Assembly: GCA_965206405.1 (NCBI GenBank)
Contig: CBDBJQ010000006.1
Span: 1,674,001 to 1,738,000, forward strand
Reading direction: 5' to 3'
DNA length: 64,000 nt
Source of the DNA: CBDBJQ01 sp965206405
Lineage (GTDB): Bacteria; Pseudomonadota; Alphaproteobacteria; UBA8366
Position 1 is the stretch's first letter; the number at the start of each line of letters is the position of its first letter. The notes under the pieces are model-generated. The model did not search any database and had not been told where the DNA came from. It saw only the letters and a program-made list of their open reading frames with translations. Both the position numbers and the translations under genes were made by a program. Below are positions 17,511 to 25,985 of the stretch, piece by piece.

Positions 17511-18572
17511 TCAGCGCTCTGCAAGCACGGGCCACAACCCATCCGAGCCACTGGCGGCAATCTGCTTGCCAAGCCGAACCGCCCAGACACTCTCGCTCCC
17601 GAACTCGTCCCGCCACGACCACAGCCGGCGGGTAAATCGGTGCAGAATGTGCTCATCGGTGAAACCGATCGCGCCATGCACCTGGTGTGCGATCGCCGCG
17701 CCTTCGCCCGCCGCCTCGCCGACCCGGATCTTGGCAGCGGCAGCCTCGAGTAGGGCCGGCATGCTGGAGGGACCCTCGCGTTCAATCGCATCGGCTGCCG
17801 AGGAACTGGCGCAGACCGCCGCGGCGGTCTCGCCGGCGAGGCGGGCAAGGTTGTGCTGGACGGCCTGGAACCGGGCGATCGGCCGCTCGAAGGCAATCCG
17901 CTCGCCGGCATAAGAAACCGAAATATCGAGCAGCGTCTCGAGGGCACCGGCCATCTGCGCGGCGCGCGCCATCGCGCCCATCAACATCAATTCGTCGGCC
18001 CGTTCCGGTGTCGCATCCCCGATTGCCTCCGGCGTCACCCCGGAAAAATTCACCGTGTCCAGGGAATCGCCGGCGAGGCTGGTGCCGGGTGTCACCGCGC
18101 AGTCGCCGGTGGCCACAAGGGCGACCGCCGCACCATCGCCGCGTCGGGCCAGAACGGCGATGCGGTCGGAATCATGGGCGTGCGACACGAAACGCGCCGT
18201 ACCTTGGACCAAACCGTCGCTGTCGATTTCTAGTACATCGACGTCTTGTGCGCGCGCCGGTGCGACAGCAATCGCCCCACCGGGAAACGTCAGCCCGGCC
18301 CCGGCCAGGAGCCAGCCGGCGAGCATGGTTTCGGCGATCGGTACCGGTGCCGCGAACTGCCCGGAGATGCGCAGGATGTCACCGGCGTGGTTGAACGTGA
18401 TGCCGGCGCCACCAAGCGCCTCGGGGATCATTGCCGCCGTCAGACCGGCCTCCTCGAGTGCTTCCCAGAGCGGCGCTTTCCAGGCCTCGTCGGTAGCATT
18501 GTTTACGGTCTGAGGATCGCAGAGATCGCGGAAAATTCGTGTCGTCGCGTCGGCGATGATGCTGTCGGCCAT
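17511..18572 (-). CDS. Acyl-CoA dehydrogenase, small-subunit type
   Basis: Encodes 353 residues. The order of elements matches the acyl-CoA dehydrogenase fold: N-terminal helices with AAMIPEALGGAGITFNHAGD, a short beta domain, then C-terminal helices with ERIAFERPIARFQAVQHNLA (about residues 225-245) and HQVHGAIGFTDEHILHRFTR (about 297-316). The FxxPIxxFQAVQH and HGAIGFTxEH motifs are typical of the smaller partner in two-subunit dehydrogenases. It is divergent from the larger dehydrogenase gene at 18818, with a 245-bp intergenic region that probably holds both promoters. I infer that the two form a heteromer. Confidence 0.88.
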   Translation of the reverse strand: MADSIIADATTRIFRDLCDPQTVNNATDEAWKAPLWEALEEAGLTAAMIPEALGGAGITFNHAGDILRISGQFAAPVPIAETMLAGWLLAGAGLTFPGGAIAVAPARAQDVDVLEIDSDGLVQGTARFVSHAHDSDRIAVLARRGDGAAVALVATGDCAVTPGTSLAGDSLDTVNFSGVTPEAIGDATPERADELMLMGAMARAAQMAGALETLLDISVSYAGERIAFERPIARFQAVQHNLARLAGETAAAVCASSSAADAIEREGPSSMPALLEAAAAKIRVGEAAGEGAAIAHQVHGAIGFTDEHILHRFTRRLWSWRDEFGSESVWAVRLGKQIAASGSDGLWPVLAER

Positions 18573-18817
18573 GTTTCCACCGTCAATGTCGTCGAATTCG
18601 GAGCGGTCATCGGGTCGAAATAGTCGTCAAACCGGGAATACGGAACCCGGCCCGAGGGCATGACAGGATCCGGTTGTGCCCCATATCACTACTCACCGTG
18701 ACACGCGGAATGATCTAGGCTTGAGCCCGCCTGCCGGCAAGCGGTGCACCAATGCCGCCCACCGGTCGCAACAGCCACTGACCGCAACAGCCCGCAGTCG
18801 CGCGACAGGAGGACAGG

Positions 18818-19981
18818 ATGCCAACCACTTTCCAGTTCGACCCGATACGGCTACCGCCGGAGTGCGATGCATTGCGCGGCGAGGTCCGGGAATTCCTGCG
18901 CGAGGAAATCGACGCCGGCACCTTCGACCCAAACACCGGGCCGATGACCGACAGCTACAATCTCGAGTTCGCCCGCAAGGTTGGCAAACGCGGATGGATC
19001 GGCATGACCTGGCCCAAGAAATACGGTGGCCAGGAACGCAGCTTTCTCGAGCGCTACGTCGTTACCGAGGAGTTCCGTGTCCATAACGCGCCGACCCGTG
19101 TCTTTTTCACGGCCGATCGGCAGAGCGGGCCGATCCTGCTCAAATACGCCGACGAAGAGACCAAGCTCGACATCCTGTCCCGCGTCACCCGCGGAGAGTG
19201 CTCTTTCTGCATCGGCATGAGCGAGCCTGATTCCGGCTCCGATCTGTTCGCTGCCAAGTGCCGCGCCGACAAGACCGACGACGGATGGCTCATCAACGGT
19301 CGCAAGCTGTGGACCTCCAACGCCCATCTCGCCGACTACATGATCGGTCTGTTCCGCACATCACCGTCAACCGAAGAAAACCGGCGCCACGGATTGACCA
19401 ATTTCCTTGTCGATCTCAAGAACACCCCCGGCATCTCGATGCGCCCGGTCCACCATCCGACTGGCAACCACGAATTCAACGAGGTGATTTTCGAGGATGC
19501 CTTGCTGCCCAAAAACGCGCTGCTCGGCACCGTCGACGAGGCGTGGAAGCAGGCGACCAGCGAACTCGCCTACGAACGCAGCGGCCCGGAGCGCTTTCTC
19601 GAGACTTTCTATCTGCTGCCGGAGCTGGTTGGAGTACTGGGCACGGAGCCCGATGCCCGCGGCGCCGAAGGCATCGGCCGGCTGGTCGCTCAGCTTCATA
19701 CGCTGCGGCGGATGTCGGTTTCGGTGAACGGCATGCTGCATGCCGGCCTAGAGCCGGTCGTCGAGGGATCGATCGTCAAGGATCTCGGCACCAACTGGGA
19801 GCAGGACCTGCCTGCCCGAGTGCGCGACCTTGCCGCTTTCGTTGAGCCCGATTCCCACAACCGGGCGACTCTCGACGAGATGCTGCGCTTCGCCACTATG
19901 ATCGCGCCCAAGCTCACCATCCAGGGCGGCACCCGCGAGATCCTGCGCGGAATCATTGCCCGCGGCCTCGGCCTGCGCTGA
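18818..19981 (+). CDS. Acyl-CoA dehydrogenase, large-subunit type
   Basis: Encodes 387 residues with an aggaggacagg ribosome-binding site before ATG 18818. FAD-binding and substrate segments are clear: GWIGMTWPKKYGGQ (residues 49-62), FCIGMSEPDSGSDL (about 131-144) and the WLINGRKLWTSNAH strand (about 157-170). The C-terminus reads IQGGTREILRGIIARGLGLR; the position of the usual catalytic Glu (YEGT in medium-chain enzymes) is Gly, as in many large subunits of heteromeric dehydrogenases. It is followed after 10 bp by the CoA ligase gene, so acid activation and dehydrogenation appear to be co-expressed. Confidence 0.92.
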   Translation: MPTTFQFDPIRLPPECDALRGEVREFLREEIDAGTFDPNTGPMTDSYNLEFARKVGKRGWIGMTWPKKYGGQERSFLERYVVTEEFRVHNAPTRVFFTADRQSGPILLKYADEETKLDILSRVTRGECSFCIGMSEPDSGSDLFAAKCRADKTDDGWLINGRKLWTSNAHLADYMIGLFRTSPSTEENRRHGLTNFLVDLKNTPGISMRPVHHPTGNHEFNEVIFEDALLPKNALLGTVDEAWKQATSELAYERSGPERFLETFYLLPELVGVLGTEPDARGAEGIGRLVAQLHTLRRMSVSVNGMLHAGLEPVVEGSIVKDLGTNWEQDLPARVRDLAAFVEPDSHNRATLDEMLRFATMIAPKLTIQGGTREILRGIIARGLGLR

Positions 19982-19991
19982 CCGACCACCG

Positions 19992-22322
19992 ATGCCCGAC
20001 CTCCAGCGACTGCTCTCGCCACGTTCGGTCGCGGTCATCGGCGCATCGCCCAATCCCGACATCCTGCGCGGGCGCCTCATGAAGGTGATGACCTGCCACG
20101 ACTACAAGGGGCAGATATTCCCGATCAGCCGCAGCCATGACGAAATTGCCGGTTTCAAGGCCTGGCGTTCGATAAGCGAGGTTCCCGAAACGGTCGATCT
20201 CGCGGTCGTCGTCATTCCTGCGGAATACGTCCCCGACACCCTGATCGAGTGTGGCGAGGCCGGTGTTGGCGCGGCGCACATCATCACCTCCGGATTCGCC
20301 GAGGAAACCGGTGAGGCCGGCGCCGACAGCCAGCGTCGCATCTGCGAGATCGCCGAACGCTACGACATGGCCGTCTGCGGGCCGAACTCGCAGGGTTTCG
20401 CCAATACCCTGATCGATCTGTGCCCGACCTTCAGCCCGGGCATGGACAACCCCGAGGACAGCCTCGTTCCTGCCTGGCGCAAGGACGGTATGATCGCGGT
20501 GATCGCGCAGAGCGGCGGCGTCGGTTTCTCCTTTTATGACCGCGGGCGATGGGCCAAGGAGTTGCCGTTCAGCTATGTCGTGACCACGGGCAACGAGGCC
20601 CATCTCCAGGTTATCGATTTCATCGAGTACATGCTCGATGAGGGCCGTACGGACGCCTTCATCCTGTTCATGGAGGACATCAAGACGCCGGAGCGGCTGG
20701 CGCCGGTCGCCGAGAAGGCGCTGCGTGCCGGCAAACCGCTGATCATCGTCAAGATCGGTCGTACCGAAGCCGGTGTCCGGGCGGCGGCCTCACACACGGC
20801 AGCGATGGCCGGCAGCCACGCCGCCTATCGCGCGATGTTCGACCGCTACGGCATCATCGAGGGCGACGATATCGAGCAAATCGTCGACATCGCCGCCGGA
20901 TTCTCCTACTGGGGCGACCGGCTGCCAGCGGGGCAGCGCGTCGGCATCGCCACCGGGTCCGGCGGCGGCGGCGGCTGGATGGCTGACCGCTGCATGCTGG
21001 AAGGGCTCGAGGTTCCGGTGCTCGATGACGAAACGCGCGCCCATATCGACGCGCATCTACCCTCTTACGGCACCTCCCAGAATCCGGTCGATGGCACCGC
21101 CCAGGCGATCCGCGAGGTCGGCTATGCCCGGCTGGCGAGCATGGTCGGATCCTCGCCGGAGGTTGACGCCGTCATCACCATCACCTCGGCCCGCCACGGC
21201 ATTACGTTCACGCGCGAAAAAGAAAACCTCGAACAGCTCGCCCGGGAGAGCGACAAGCCGATGTTTTTTTGCTCCTACACCCTGCCGCAGCAGGGCGCGT
21301 TACGCGTCCTCGCCGAGGCTGGACTACCGCTCTATACCAACATGCCGAACTGCGCCCGTGTGGTAGGTGAAATGGCGCGCTACCGCGCCCATCGCGAACG
21401 CTTTCTCAAGATTCCCGTATTGTCGAGTTCACCCATAGGAATCCAGACAACCGGGGGAACACAACCAGACGGCGCGGCGTCAAAAGAAACGGCAACAAAA
21501 GCGGCGGCAGAGGCCGCGCGACTGCTCGAAGCGGCGCCGACACCGGTGCTGTGCGAATACGAGGCGGCACCTGTGCTCGCTGCCTACGGCCTTCCCGTTG
21601 CGGCCATGCATCTCGTGCACTCCGCCGAAGAGGCAGTCGCGGCGGCCGAGACTCTCGGCGGCCCGGTCGCACTCAAAGTGCAATCGCCCGACGTTCTCCA
21701 CAAGACAGAGGCCGGCGCGGTGGCGCTCGGCCTTAGGGGCGCAGCGGCGGTGCGTGCGAGTTTCGAGCAGGTCACCCAGAACGTCCGGCGCCACGCACCG
21801 AAAGCGGATATCCGCGGCGTGCTGGTGCAGCCGATGGCGCATGATGGTGTGCCGGTTATTCTCGGGATCAATCGGGACCGGGATTTCGGACCAATGCTGA
21901 TGGCCGGATCCGGCGGCATTCTTGTCGAGGTGATGCGTGACGTCGCCTTCGCACCGATGCCGCTAGGTCCCGAGGAGGCCCGCGCCCTGCTCGACCGGCT
22001 CCGGGGCCGGCGCCTGCTCGACGGGGTGCGGGGTGCGGGGCCGGCGGATGTTACGGCACTCATCGAGGCGATGGTCGGGCTGTCACGGCTGGCCGGGGAT
22101 CACGCACAGGTGATCCGGGAAATCGATCTTAATCCGGTGATCGTCCACCCCGAAGGCAAAGGCATCAGCATTGTCGACGCCCTCATTCTCCGGGATGATG
22201 ACCGGGATGACGGTGCCGGAGAGACGAAAAGCGGAAATTCGAAAGACAAGGATGTCAAAAATCGGGCGGCTGCCGGGCAAAGCTCCGCCGCAAATGGCAA
22301 ACAACTGGAGGATACGCAATGA
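19992..22322 (+). CDS. ADP-forming acyl-CoA synthetase, fused alpha and beta subunits
   Basis: Encodes 776 residues from ATG 19992; an upstream in-frame ATG would lie inside the preceding gene. Domains in order are the CoA-binding Rossmann domain (SVAVIGASPNPDILRG, residues 9-24), the succinyl-CoA ligase-like domain with VIAQSGGVGFSFYDRG (about 168-183), the phosphohistidine loop AASHTAAMAGSH (about 263-274) and a C-terminal ATP-grasp domain (VALKVQSPDVLHKTEAGAVA, about 558-577). The enzyme converts a carboxylic acid, ATP and CoA to acyl-CoA, ADP and phosphate. Low-complexity stretches join the domains and form the tail. The stop overlaps the SnoaL-like gene as ATGA. The acid substrate is not evident. 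Confidence 0.9.
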   Translation: MPDLQRLLSPRSVAVIGASPNPDILRGRLMKVMTCHDYKGQIFPISRSHDEIAGFKAWRSISEVPETVDLAVVVIPAEYVPDTLIECGEAGVGAAHIITSGFAEETGEAGADSQRRICEIAERYDMAVCGPNSQGFANTLIDLCPTFSPGMDNPEDSLVPAWRKDGMIAVIAQSGGVGFSFYDRGRWAKELPFSYVVTTGNEAHLQVIDFIEYMLDEGRTDAFILFMEDIKTPERLAPVAEKALRAGKPLIIVKIGRTEAGVRAAASHTAAMAGSHAAYRAMFDRYGIIEGDDIEQIVDIAAGFSYWGDRLPAGQRVGIATGSGGGGGWMADRCMLEGLEVPVLDDETRAHIDAHLPSYGTSQNPVDGTAQAIREVGYARLASMVGSSPEVDAVITITSARHGITFTREKENLEQLARESDKPMFFCSYTLPQQGALRVLAEAGLPLYTNMPNCARVVGEMARYRAHRERFLKIPVLSSSPIGIQTTGGTQPDGAASKETATKAAAEAARLLEAAPTPVLCEYEAAPVLAAYGLPVAAMHLVHSAEEAVAAAETLGGPVALKVQSPDVLHKTEAGAVALGLRGAAAVRASFEQVTQNVRRHAPKADIRGVLVQPMAHDGVPVILGINRDRDFGPMLMAGSGGILVEVMRDVAFAPMPLGPEEARALLDRLRGRRLLDGVRGAGPADVTALIEAMVGLSRLAGDHAQVIREIDLNPVIVHPEGKGISIVDALILRDDDRDDGAGETKSGNSKDKDVKNRAAAGQSSAANGKQLEDTQ

Positions 22323-22735
22323 GTGAGGAAAAAGTAGCTGCCAAGATCGATCGCAAGCAGGCAATGGACGCCCTTATTGCGTTCGGCAAGGCCTTCAACA
22401 AGGGCGATATCGACGGGATTCTCGACTGCGTGACAGACGATTTCGTATGGCGGCTCGGCGAGGGTCCGGAAACACCCGACGGCAAGGTTCTGCAGGGCCG
22501 CGAGGCGGTGCGCAAGGAACTTGAGGAGCGCGCGACGCGCTACAAGAGCATGAAGTTTACCGAGACCGAGGTATTGTTCAGCGACAACAAGGTGGTCGGG
22601 CAATTCCGCGCCATCGGCGAATATGCCGACGGAACGCCGATCGATCTGCGCGGCGTCGACGTCTATGAATTCAAGGATGGGAAGATCTCGCTGAAGGACA
22701 CCTACTCCAAGGCCATCGCCAAGGGCGGGGAATAG
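22319..22735 (+). CDS. SnoaL-like / NTF2-fold small protein
   Basis: Encodes 138 residues. The pattern ALIAFGKAFNKGDIDGILDCVTDDFVW, then KVLQGREAVRKELEER and VDVYEFKDGKISLKD, is that of the SnoaL-like NTF2 fold, a cone-shaped pocket used by small isomerases, hydratases and cyclases or as a ligand-binding domain. Its start overlaps the stop of the acyl-CoA synthetase gene by 4 bp, so it is coupled to it and probably acts on the same substrate or its CoA ester. The actual reaction cannot be read from the sequence. Confidence 0.82.
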   Translation: MSEEKVAAKIDRKQAMDALIAFGKAFNKGDIDGILDCVTDDFVWRLGEGPETPDGKVLQGREAVRKELEERATRYKSMKFTETEVLFSDNKVVGQFRAIGEYADGTPIDLRGVDVYEFKDGKISLKDTYSKAIAKGGE

Positions 22736-22786
22736 CCTCTTTTTCTCCCCAGAGTGTGCATCGGCAAGCACCCACATCAGGGCAGC

Positions 22787-22805
22787 ATCGCCGGAAAACG
22801 GCGAT
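22787..22805. terminator. Hairpin between SnoaL-like gene and dioxygenase gene
   Basis: A perfect 7-bp stem (ATCGCCG with CGGCGAT) around a 5-base gaaaa loop. No T-run follows, so it may be a weak terminator or an RNA-stability element rather than a classical intrinsic terminator. Confidence 0.35.
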
Positions 22806-22882
22806 CTCTTGCCTAACAGCCCGTCTTCCCGACATACTTTCCTGGCAAACAACGCTTTTGGTTCTGTCTTTGGAGAATTCCG

Positions 22883-23788
22883 ATGACGCCGGTAATCACA
22901 CCCCATGAAGGCAAGTCGTTCGGTGCAACCATCACCGATATCGATCTCAACAACCTGACTCCCGAAACCTGGTTCCTGGTCGAGAACGCGTTTCTTGAAT
23001 ACGCGGCGCTGGTGTTTCCGAACCAGTTCCTCAGCGCGGATGCGCAGGTCGCGTTCGGCGAGCGCTTCGGCGACATCGAATTTCTCCGGGGAAAAGGCAA
23101 GAAATCCGTTCACATCAGCAACGTGAAACCGGACGGCACAGTCGTCGACCCTGAAGAACACCAGTACAAAGCAGTGCGGGGCAACGAAGGCTGGCACCAC
23201 GACAGTACCTATATGCCTATTGCGGCCAAGGCAGGGTTACTCTCGGCACTTACCATTCCCTCTAATGGCGCCACGACCTCACTCGCAGATACACAAGCCG
23301 GCTATGACGCTCTCGATGAGGAGATGAAGGGTCGCATCTCGGATCTCTCTGCGTATCACTCGCTTTATGCCTCGCAGGCGAAGATGGGCTTCGAGATCAA
23401 GACTGGCGCCGGATACGGCTATCATGACAAGGGAGCGCCGCTGCGACCCCTGGTCAAAGAGCATACTGTTACGGGACGCAAGGCACTGTGCATCGGCCGC
23501 CACGCTTACCGCATCCCGGGCATGGACGACGCAGAGGCCCAGGCCCTTCTCGATGAATTGCTGGAAATCACCTGCCAGCCTTCCCGGGTGTATGTGCACC
23601 AATGGACCGTTGGCGACCTCTTGATCTGGGACAACCGCTGCGTGCTGCACCAGGCCGGCGAATACGATATGACCCAGCCGCGTGTCATGCAGGCGGTGCG
23701 CATTGCCGGCGATCCGGCGACCGAGCTGGCAGAGACAGGGCGCGATGAATACGCTGACGGCTTTCAGCCCTCGATGGTCAACACCTGA
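22883..23788 (+). CDS. TauD/TfdA-family Fe(II)/2-oxoglutarate dioxygenase
   Basis: Encodes 301 residues. The iron-binding triad is visible: HxD in WHHDSTY (about residues 104-109) and the distal His in NRCVLHQAGEYD (about 255). The 2-oxoglutarate-binding Arg is in VMQAVRIAGD (about 274). The N-terminus GKSFGATITDIDLNNL is the usual TauD/TfdA opening. The enzyme should hydroxylate or cleave a small carboxylate, sulfonate or aryloxy compound with succinate as by-product. The substrate is unknown; the neighbours favour an organic acid. It has its own gagaattccg leader 148 bp after the SnoaL-like gene and is followed after 30 bp by a 2-hydroxyacid dehydrogenase gene. Confidence 0.92.
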   Translation: MTPVITPHEGKSFGATITDIDLNNLTPETWFLVENAFLEYAALVFPNQFLSADAQVAFGERFGDIEFLRGKGKKSVHISNVKPDGTVVDPEEHQYKAVRGNEGWHHDSTYMPIAAKAGLLSALTIPSNGATTSLADTQAGYDALDEEMKGRISDLSAYHSLYASQAKMGFEIKTGAGYGYHDKGAPLRPLVKEHTVTGRKALCIGRHAYRIPGMDDAEAQALLDELLEITCQPSRVYVHQWTVGDLLIWDNRCVLHQAGEYDMTQPRVMQAVRIAGDPATELAETGRDEYADGFQPSMVNT

Positions 23789-23818
23789 ACAACGGATACC
23801 GGAGGCAAAGAAACCAGG

Positions 23819-24757
23819 ATGAAAATCGCCACAGGGCACGCGTTCCACAAACAAGTTGCCGAAGCCGCAGAAGCCATCAGCCCCGGCATCGAGTGGGCGC
23901 TTATCGATCGGGACGGAAACTGGTCAATCCCGCCGGAGGGCTCCGAAATCATCGTTTATGCCAGCGACGCCTACACGAAAGCTTGGGTAGATGCCGTCAC
24001 GAGCATGACGCCTCCGAAATGGGCGCACACCGAAGATGCCGGGATCGACGGCCCGTTTTATGATTCGATGCGCGCCAACAAAGTCATTGTGACGCACAGC
24101 CCGGGTGCCAATGCGCCGGAGGTTGCAGAGCTGGCCTTCTCTGGCCTTATATGGGGCGCGAAACGTCTTTCAGCGTTTCGCGAATCCCAGGCCCGCCACG
24201 AGTGGAACAAGATCGATCTCCAGGCATTGAGCGCCTGCACCGTCCTGGTTGTCGGTCTCGGCGCCATCGGCAGCCGTGTTGCCAAGTTCGCCAAAGCCTT
24301 CGACATGACGGTTCTGGGCATCCGCCAGTCCAGCGATCCGGTGGACAACATCGACCGCCAGGGCACGGCGGCGGATCTGCACGACATGCTCGGCGAGGCC
24401 GATTTCGTCGTCCTCGCCATCCCGATCTCCGGTCAGTCAGCCAATATGATCGACGGAGCCGCGCTGGGGAAAATGAAGCCGACGGCAACGCTGGTGAATG
24501 TCGGCCGTGGTGCGCTGGTCGATATCGATGCGCTGCGGGAGGCTCTTGCCTCGAACAGTATCGCCCAGGCGTTTCTCGACGTGTTGCCAGTCGAACCCTG
24601 GCCCGCCGACGATCCGCTCTGGGATATGCCCAACGTGTTCATTACGCCGCATAACGGGGCACGCACGCCACTCTACATCCAGAGAGTCGGCGACATTTTT
24701 CTCGACAATTTGCGCCGCTATGTCGATGGCAATGACCTGACCAACCGGGCGTTCTAG
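23819..24757 (+). CDS. D-isomer-specific 2-hydroxyacid dehydrogenase
   Basis: Encodes 312 residues. The NAD-binding loop VVGLGAIGSRVAKFAKAF lies at about residues 143-160. The catalytic Arg is in NVGRGALVD (about 229), the acidic residue in VLPVEPWPADDPLW (about 260) and the catalytic His in FITPHNGAR (about 278). The reaction is NAD(P)-linked interconversion of a 2-hydroxy acid and a 2-oxo acid, which would fit processing of the product of the adjacent dioxygenase. The stop codon TAG lies within the CTAG that borders the IS1380-type end at 24758, so the last few residues (TNRAF) may have been set by that insertion. Confidence 0.92.
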   Translation: MKIATGHAFHKQVAEAAEAISPGIEWALIDRDGNWSIPPEGSEIIVYASDAYTKAWVDAVTSMTPPKWAHTEDAGIDGPFYDSMRANKVIVTHSPGANAPEVAELAFSGLIWGAKRLSAFRESQARHEWNKIDLQALSACTVLVVGLGAIGSRVAKFAKAFDMTVLGIRQSSDPVDNIDRQGTAADLHDMLGEADFVVLAIPISGQSANMIDGAALGKMKPTATLVNVGRGALVDIDALREALASNSIAQAFLDVLPVEPWPADDPLWDMPNVFITPHNGARTPLYIQRVGDIFLDNLRRYVDGNDLTNRAF

Positions 24758-24788
24758 CCCGGATATTTCATGAAGACGTCCGGGCTAA
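24754..24788. repeat. Hairpin formed by IS1380-type left end
   Basis: AGCCCGGA and TCCGGGCT form a perfect 8-bp stem around 15 bases (tatttcatgaagacg). The left arm and loop are the IS1380-type end; the right arm is not part of the full-length IS, where the sequence diverges after gacgtccgg. It could serve as a terminator for the upstream dehydrogenase gene. Confidence 0.45.
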
Positions 24789-24866
24789 CGCGCTGAATGC
24801 GTTCTGTTGAACGCCGCCTTCAGGCCGTACTATCGCGTTGGAAACACGGTGACGAAGGGATAACCA

Positions 24867-25979
24867 GTGACAAGCGAAGATGAGGACACGACCCTACCGG
24901 TAAAGCCGACCCATGATGCGCTGTTCCGCGCCATCATTGACGACAAGGACCGCGCGGCAGCCCTTTTGCGCGATTACCTGCCGGAGCGGGTCAGCGCGCA
25001 GATGGCGGACACACCGCCCAAGCGCGTTGCGGGCAGCTTTGTCGACGAGGATGCCCACCTGAAGCACAGCGACGGGCTGTTCGAGATCACGCTGAAGGGC
25101 GGACGCCCGGCCCTGGCCTACGTGCTTTTGGAACACAAATCGGTTTCAGAACCGGCAACACCCTTGCAAATCCTTGGATATATGCTGCGGATATGGCTTC
25201 GCTACGGCGATGGACAGGCGGCAAGGTTGCGCGCCCTGCCGGTCATCGTGCCGCTGGTGTTCTACCATGGGAGCCATTCCTGGAATGTGCCGCAGGTGTT
25301 CAGTGAGCTGTTTGATGCCGATGAGGAGATGGCACGCTATGTGCCGTCGTTCACTTACGAGGTTCATGATCTCGGCAATATCCCGATGGAAGAGCTGTCG
25401 CATAATCCTCACGTGATGGCAGGATTGGCTGTGCTCAAATTCGTGAAGCACCGCTCCGATATGACGCGCGAACATCTGGAGGAGATACTGCGGCGGCTGC
25501 CGTTTGGTACGAATTTTGCCGGTATTGTTCTGCGCTATTTTGTGGCACGATACGAATGGACGCAGCCGGACATGGAGGCGGCCCTGGACGGAATAGACGA
25601 TGAAGGAGGCAAAGCGCTGATGGGAACGCTCGCAGAAACATGGAAAAAAGAAGGCGAAGCCAGAGGCGAAGCCAAGGGGCTTGCCGCCGGGGAAGCGCTT
25701 GGCCGTGAAAAAGGGCTTGCCGCCGGGGAAGCGCTTGGCCGTGAAAAAGGGCTTGCGGAAGGCGAAGCCAAAGGCCTTGCGGAAGGTGAAGCCAAAGGCC
25801 TTGCGGAAGGTGAAGCCAAATTGCTGATGCACCTGCTGGTAAAGCGGTTTGGCCCCCTGCCCGAACCCGTGATCGCACAGATCGCGGCGGGAAGCATTGA
25901 TGATCTGGATCGCTGGGTGGACCGGGTGCTTGATGCCGCTGATCTGGCGGCCGTGTTCGGGGAACGAAGGGATCACTGA
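24867..25979 (+). CDS. rpn: Rpn-family recombination-promoting nuclease (PD-(D/E)XK)
   Basis: Encodes 370 residues from GTG 24867 after a gaaggg ribosome-binding site. The N-terminal PD-(D/E)XK domain is the Rpn/YhgA type: THDALFRAIIDDKDRAAALL, then a catalytic core around HLKHSDGLFEITLKGG (about residues 67-82) and YVLLEHKSVSEPATPLQIL (about 88-106) with the E-x-K pair. PVIVPLVFYHGSHSWNVP (about 128-145) is diagnostic. A hydrophilic tail carries in-frame repeats (GLAAGEALGREK twice, GLAEGEAK three times) before a short helical end. Rpn proteins are DNA nucleases linked to recombination and phage defence. An internal start at 25620 predicts a separate small C-terminal product. Confidence 0.9.
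   Translation: MTSEDEDTTLPVKPTHDALFRAIIDDKDRAAALLRDYLPERVSAQMADTPPKRVAGSFVDEDAHLKHSDGLFEITLKGGRPALAYVLLEHKSVSEPATPLQILGYMLRIWLRYGDGQAARLRALPVIVPLVFYHGSHSWNVPQVFSELFDADEEMARYVPSFTYEVHDLGNIPMEELSHNPHVMAGLAVLKFVKHRSDMTREHLEEILRRLPFGTNFAGIVLRYFVARYEWTQPDMEAALDGIDDEGGKALMGTLAETWKKEGEARGEAKGLAAGEALGREKGLAAGEALGREKGLAEGEAKGLAEGEAKGLAEGEAKLLMHLLVKRFGPLPEPVIAQIAAGSIDDLDRWVDRVLDAADLAAVFGERRDH
25620..25979 (+). CDS. Predicted intragenic small Rpn protein (antitoxin-like)
   Basis: In-frame ATG at 25620 (residue 252 of Rpn) preceded by aaggaggc, a near-perfect ribosome-binding site 10 bases upstream, inside the coding region of rpn. Translation from here gives 119 residues (MGTLAETWKKEGEARGEAKG...) consisting of the repeat tail and the C-terminal helices without the nuclease domain. 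Internal small proteins that restrain the full-length nuclease are known for some Rpn genes; that this gene makes one is inference from the ribosome-binding site and frame. Confidence 0.5.
   Translation: MGTLAETWKKEGEARGEAKGLAAGEALGREKGLAAGEALGREKGLAEGEAKGLAEGEAKGLAEGEAKLLMHLLVKRFGPLPEPVIAQIAAGSIDDLDRWVDRVLDAADLAAVFGERRDH
25678..25821 (+). repeat. In-frame tandem repeats in rpn
   Basis: Two 36-bp units (25678-25713, 25714-25749) are followed by three 24-bp units (25750-25773, 25774-25797, 25798-25821). They are nearly identical, multiples of 3 bp, and encode GLAAGEALGREK and GLAEGEAK units. Copy number could change by slippage without breaking the frame. Confidence 0.9.
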
Positions 25980-25985
25980 GGGTTT

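Noticed and set aside
22100..23200. Minus-strand open frame of 366 codons over the SnoaL-like and dioxygenase genes
   Set aside because: Antisense shadow; both plus-strand genes have intact family motifs and ribosome-binding sites.
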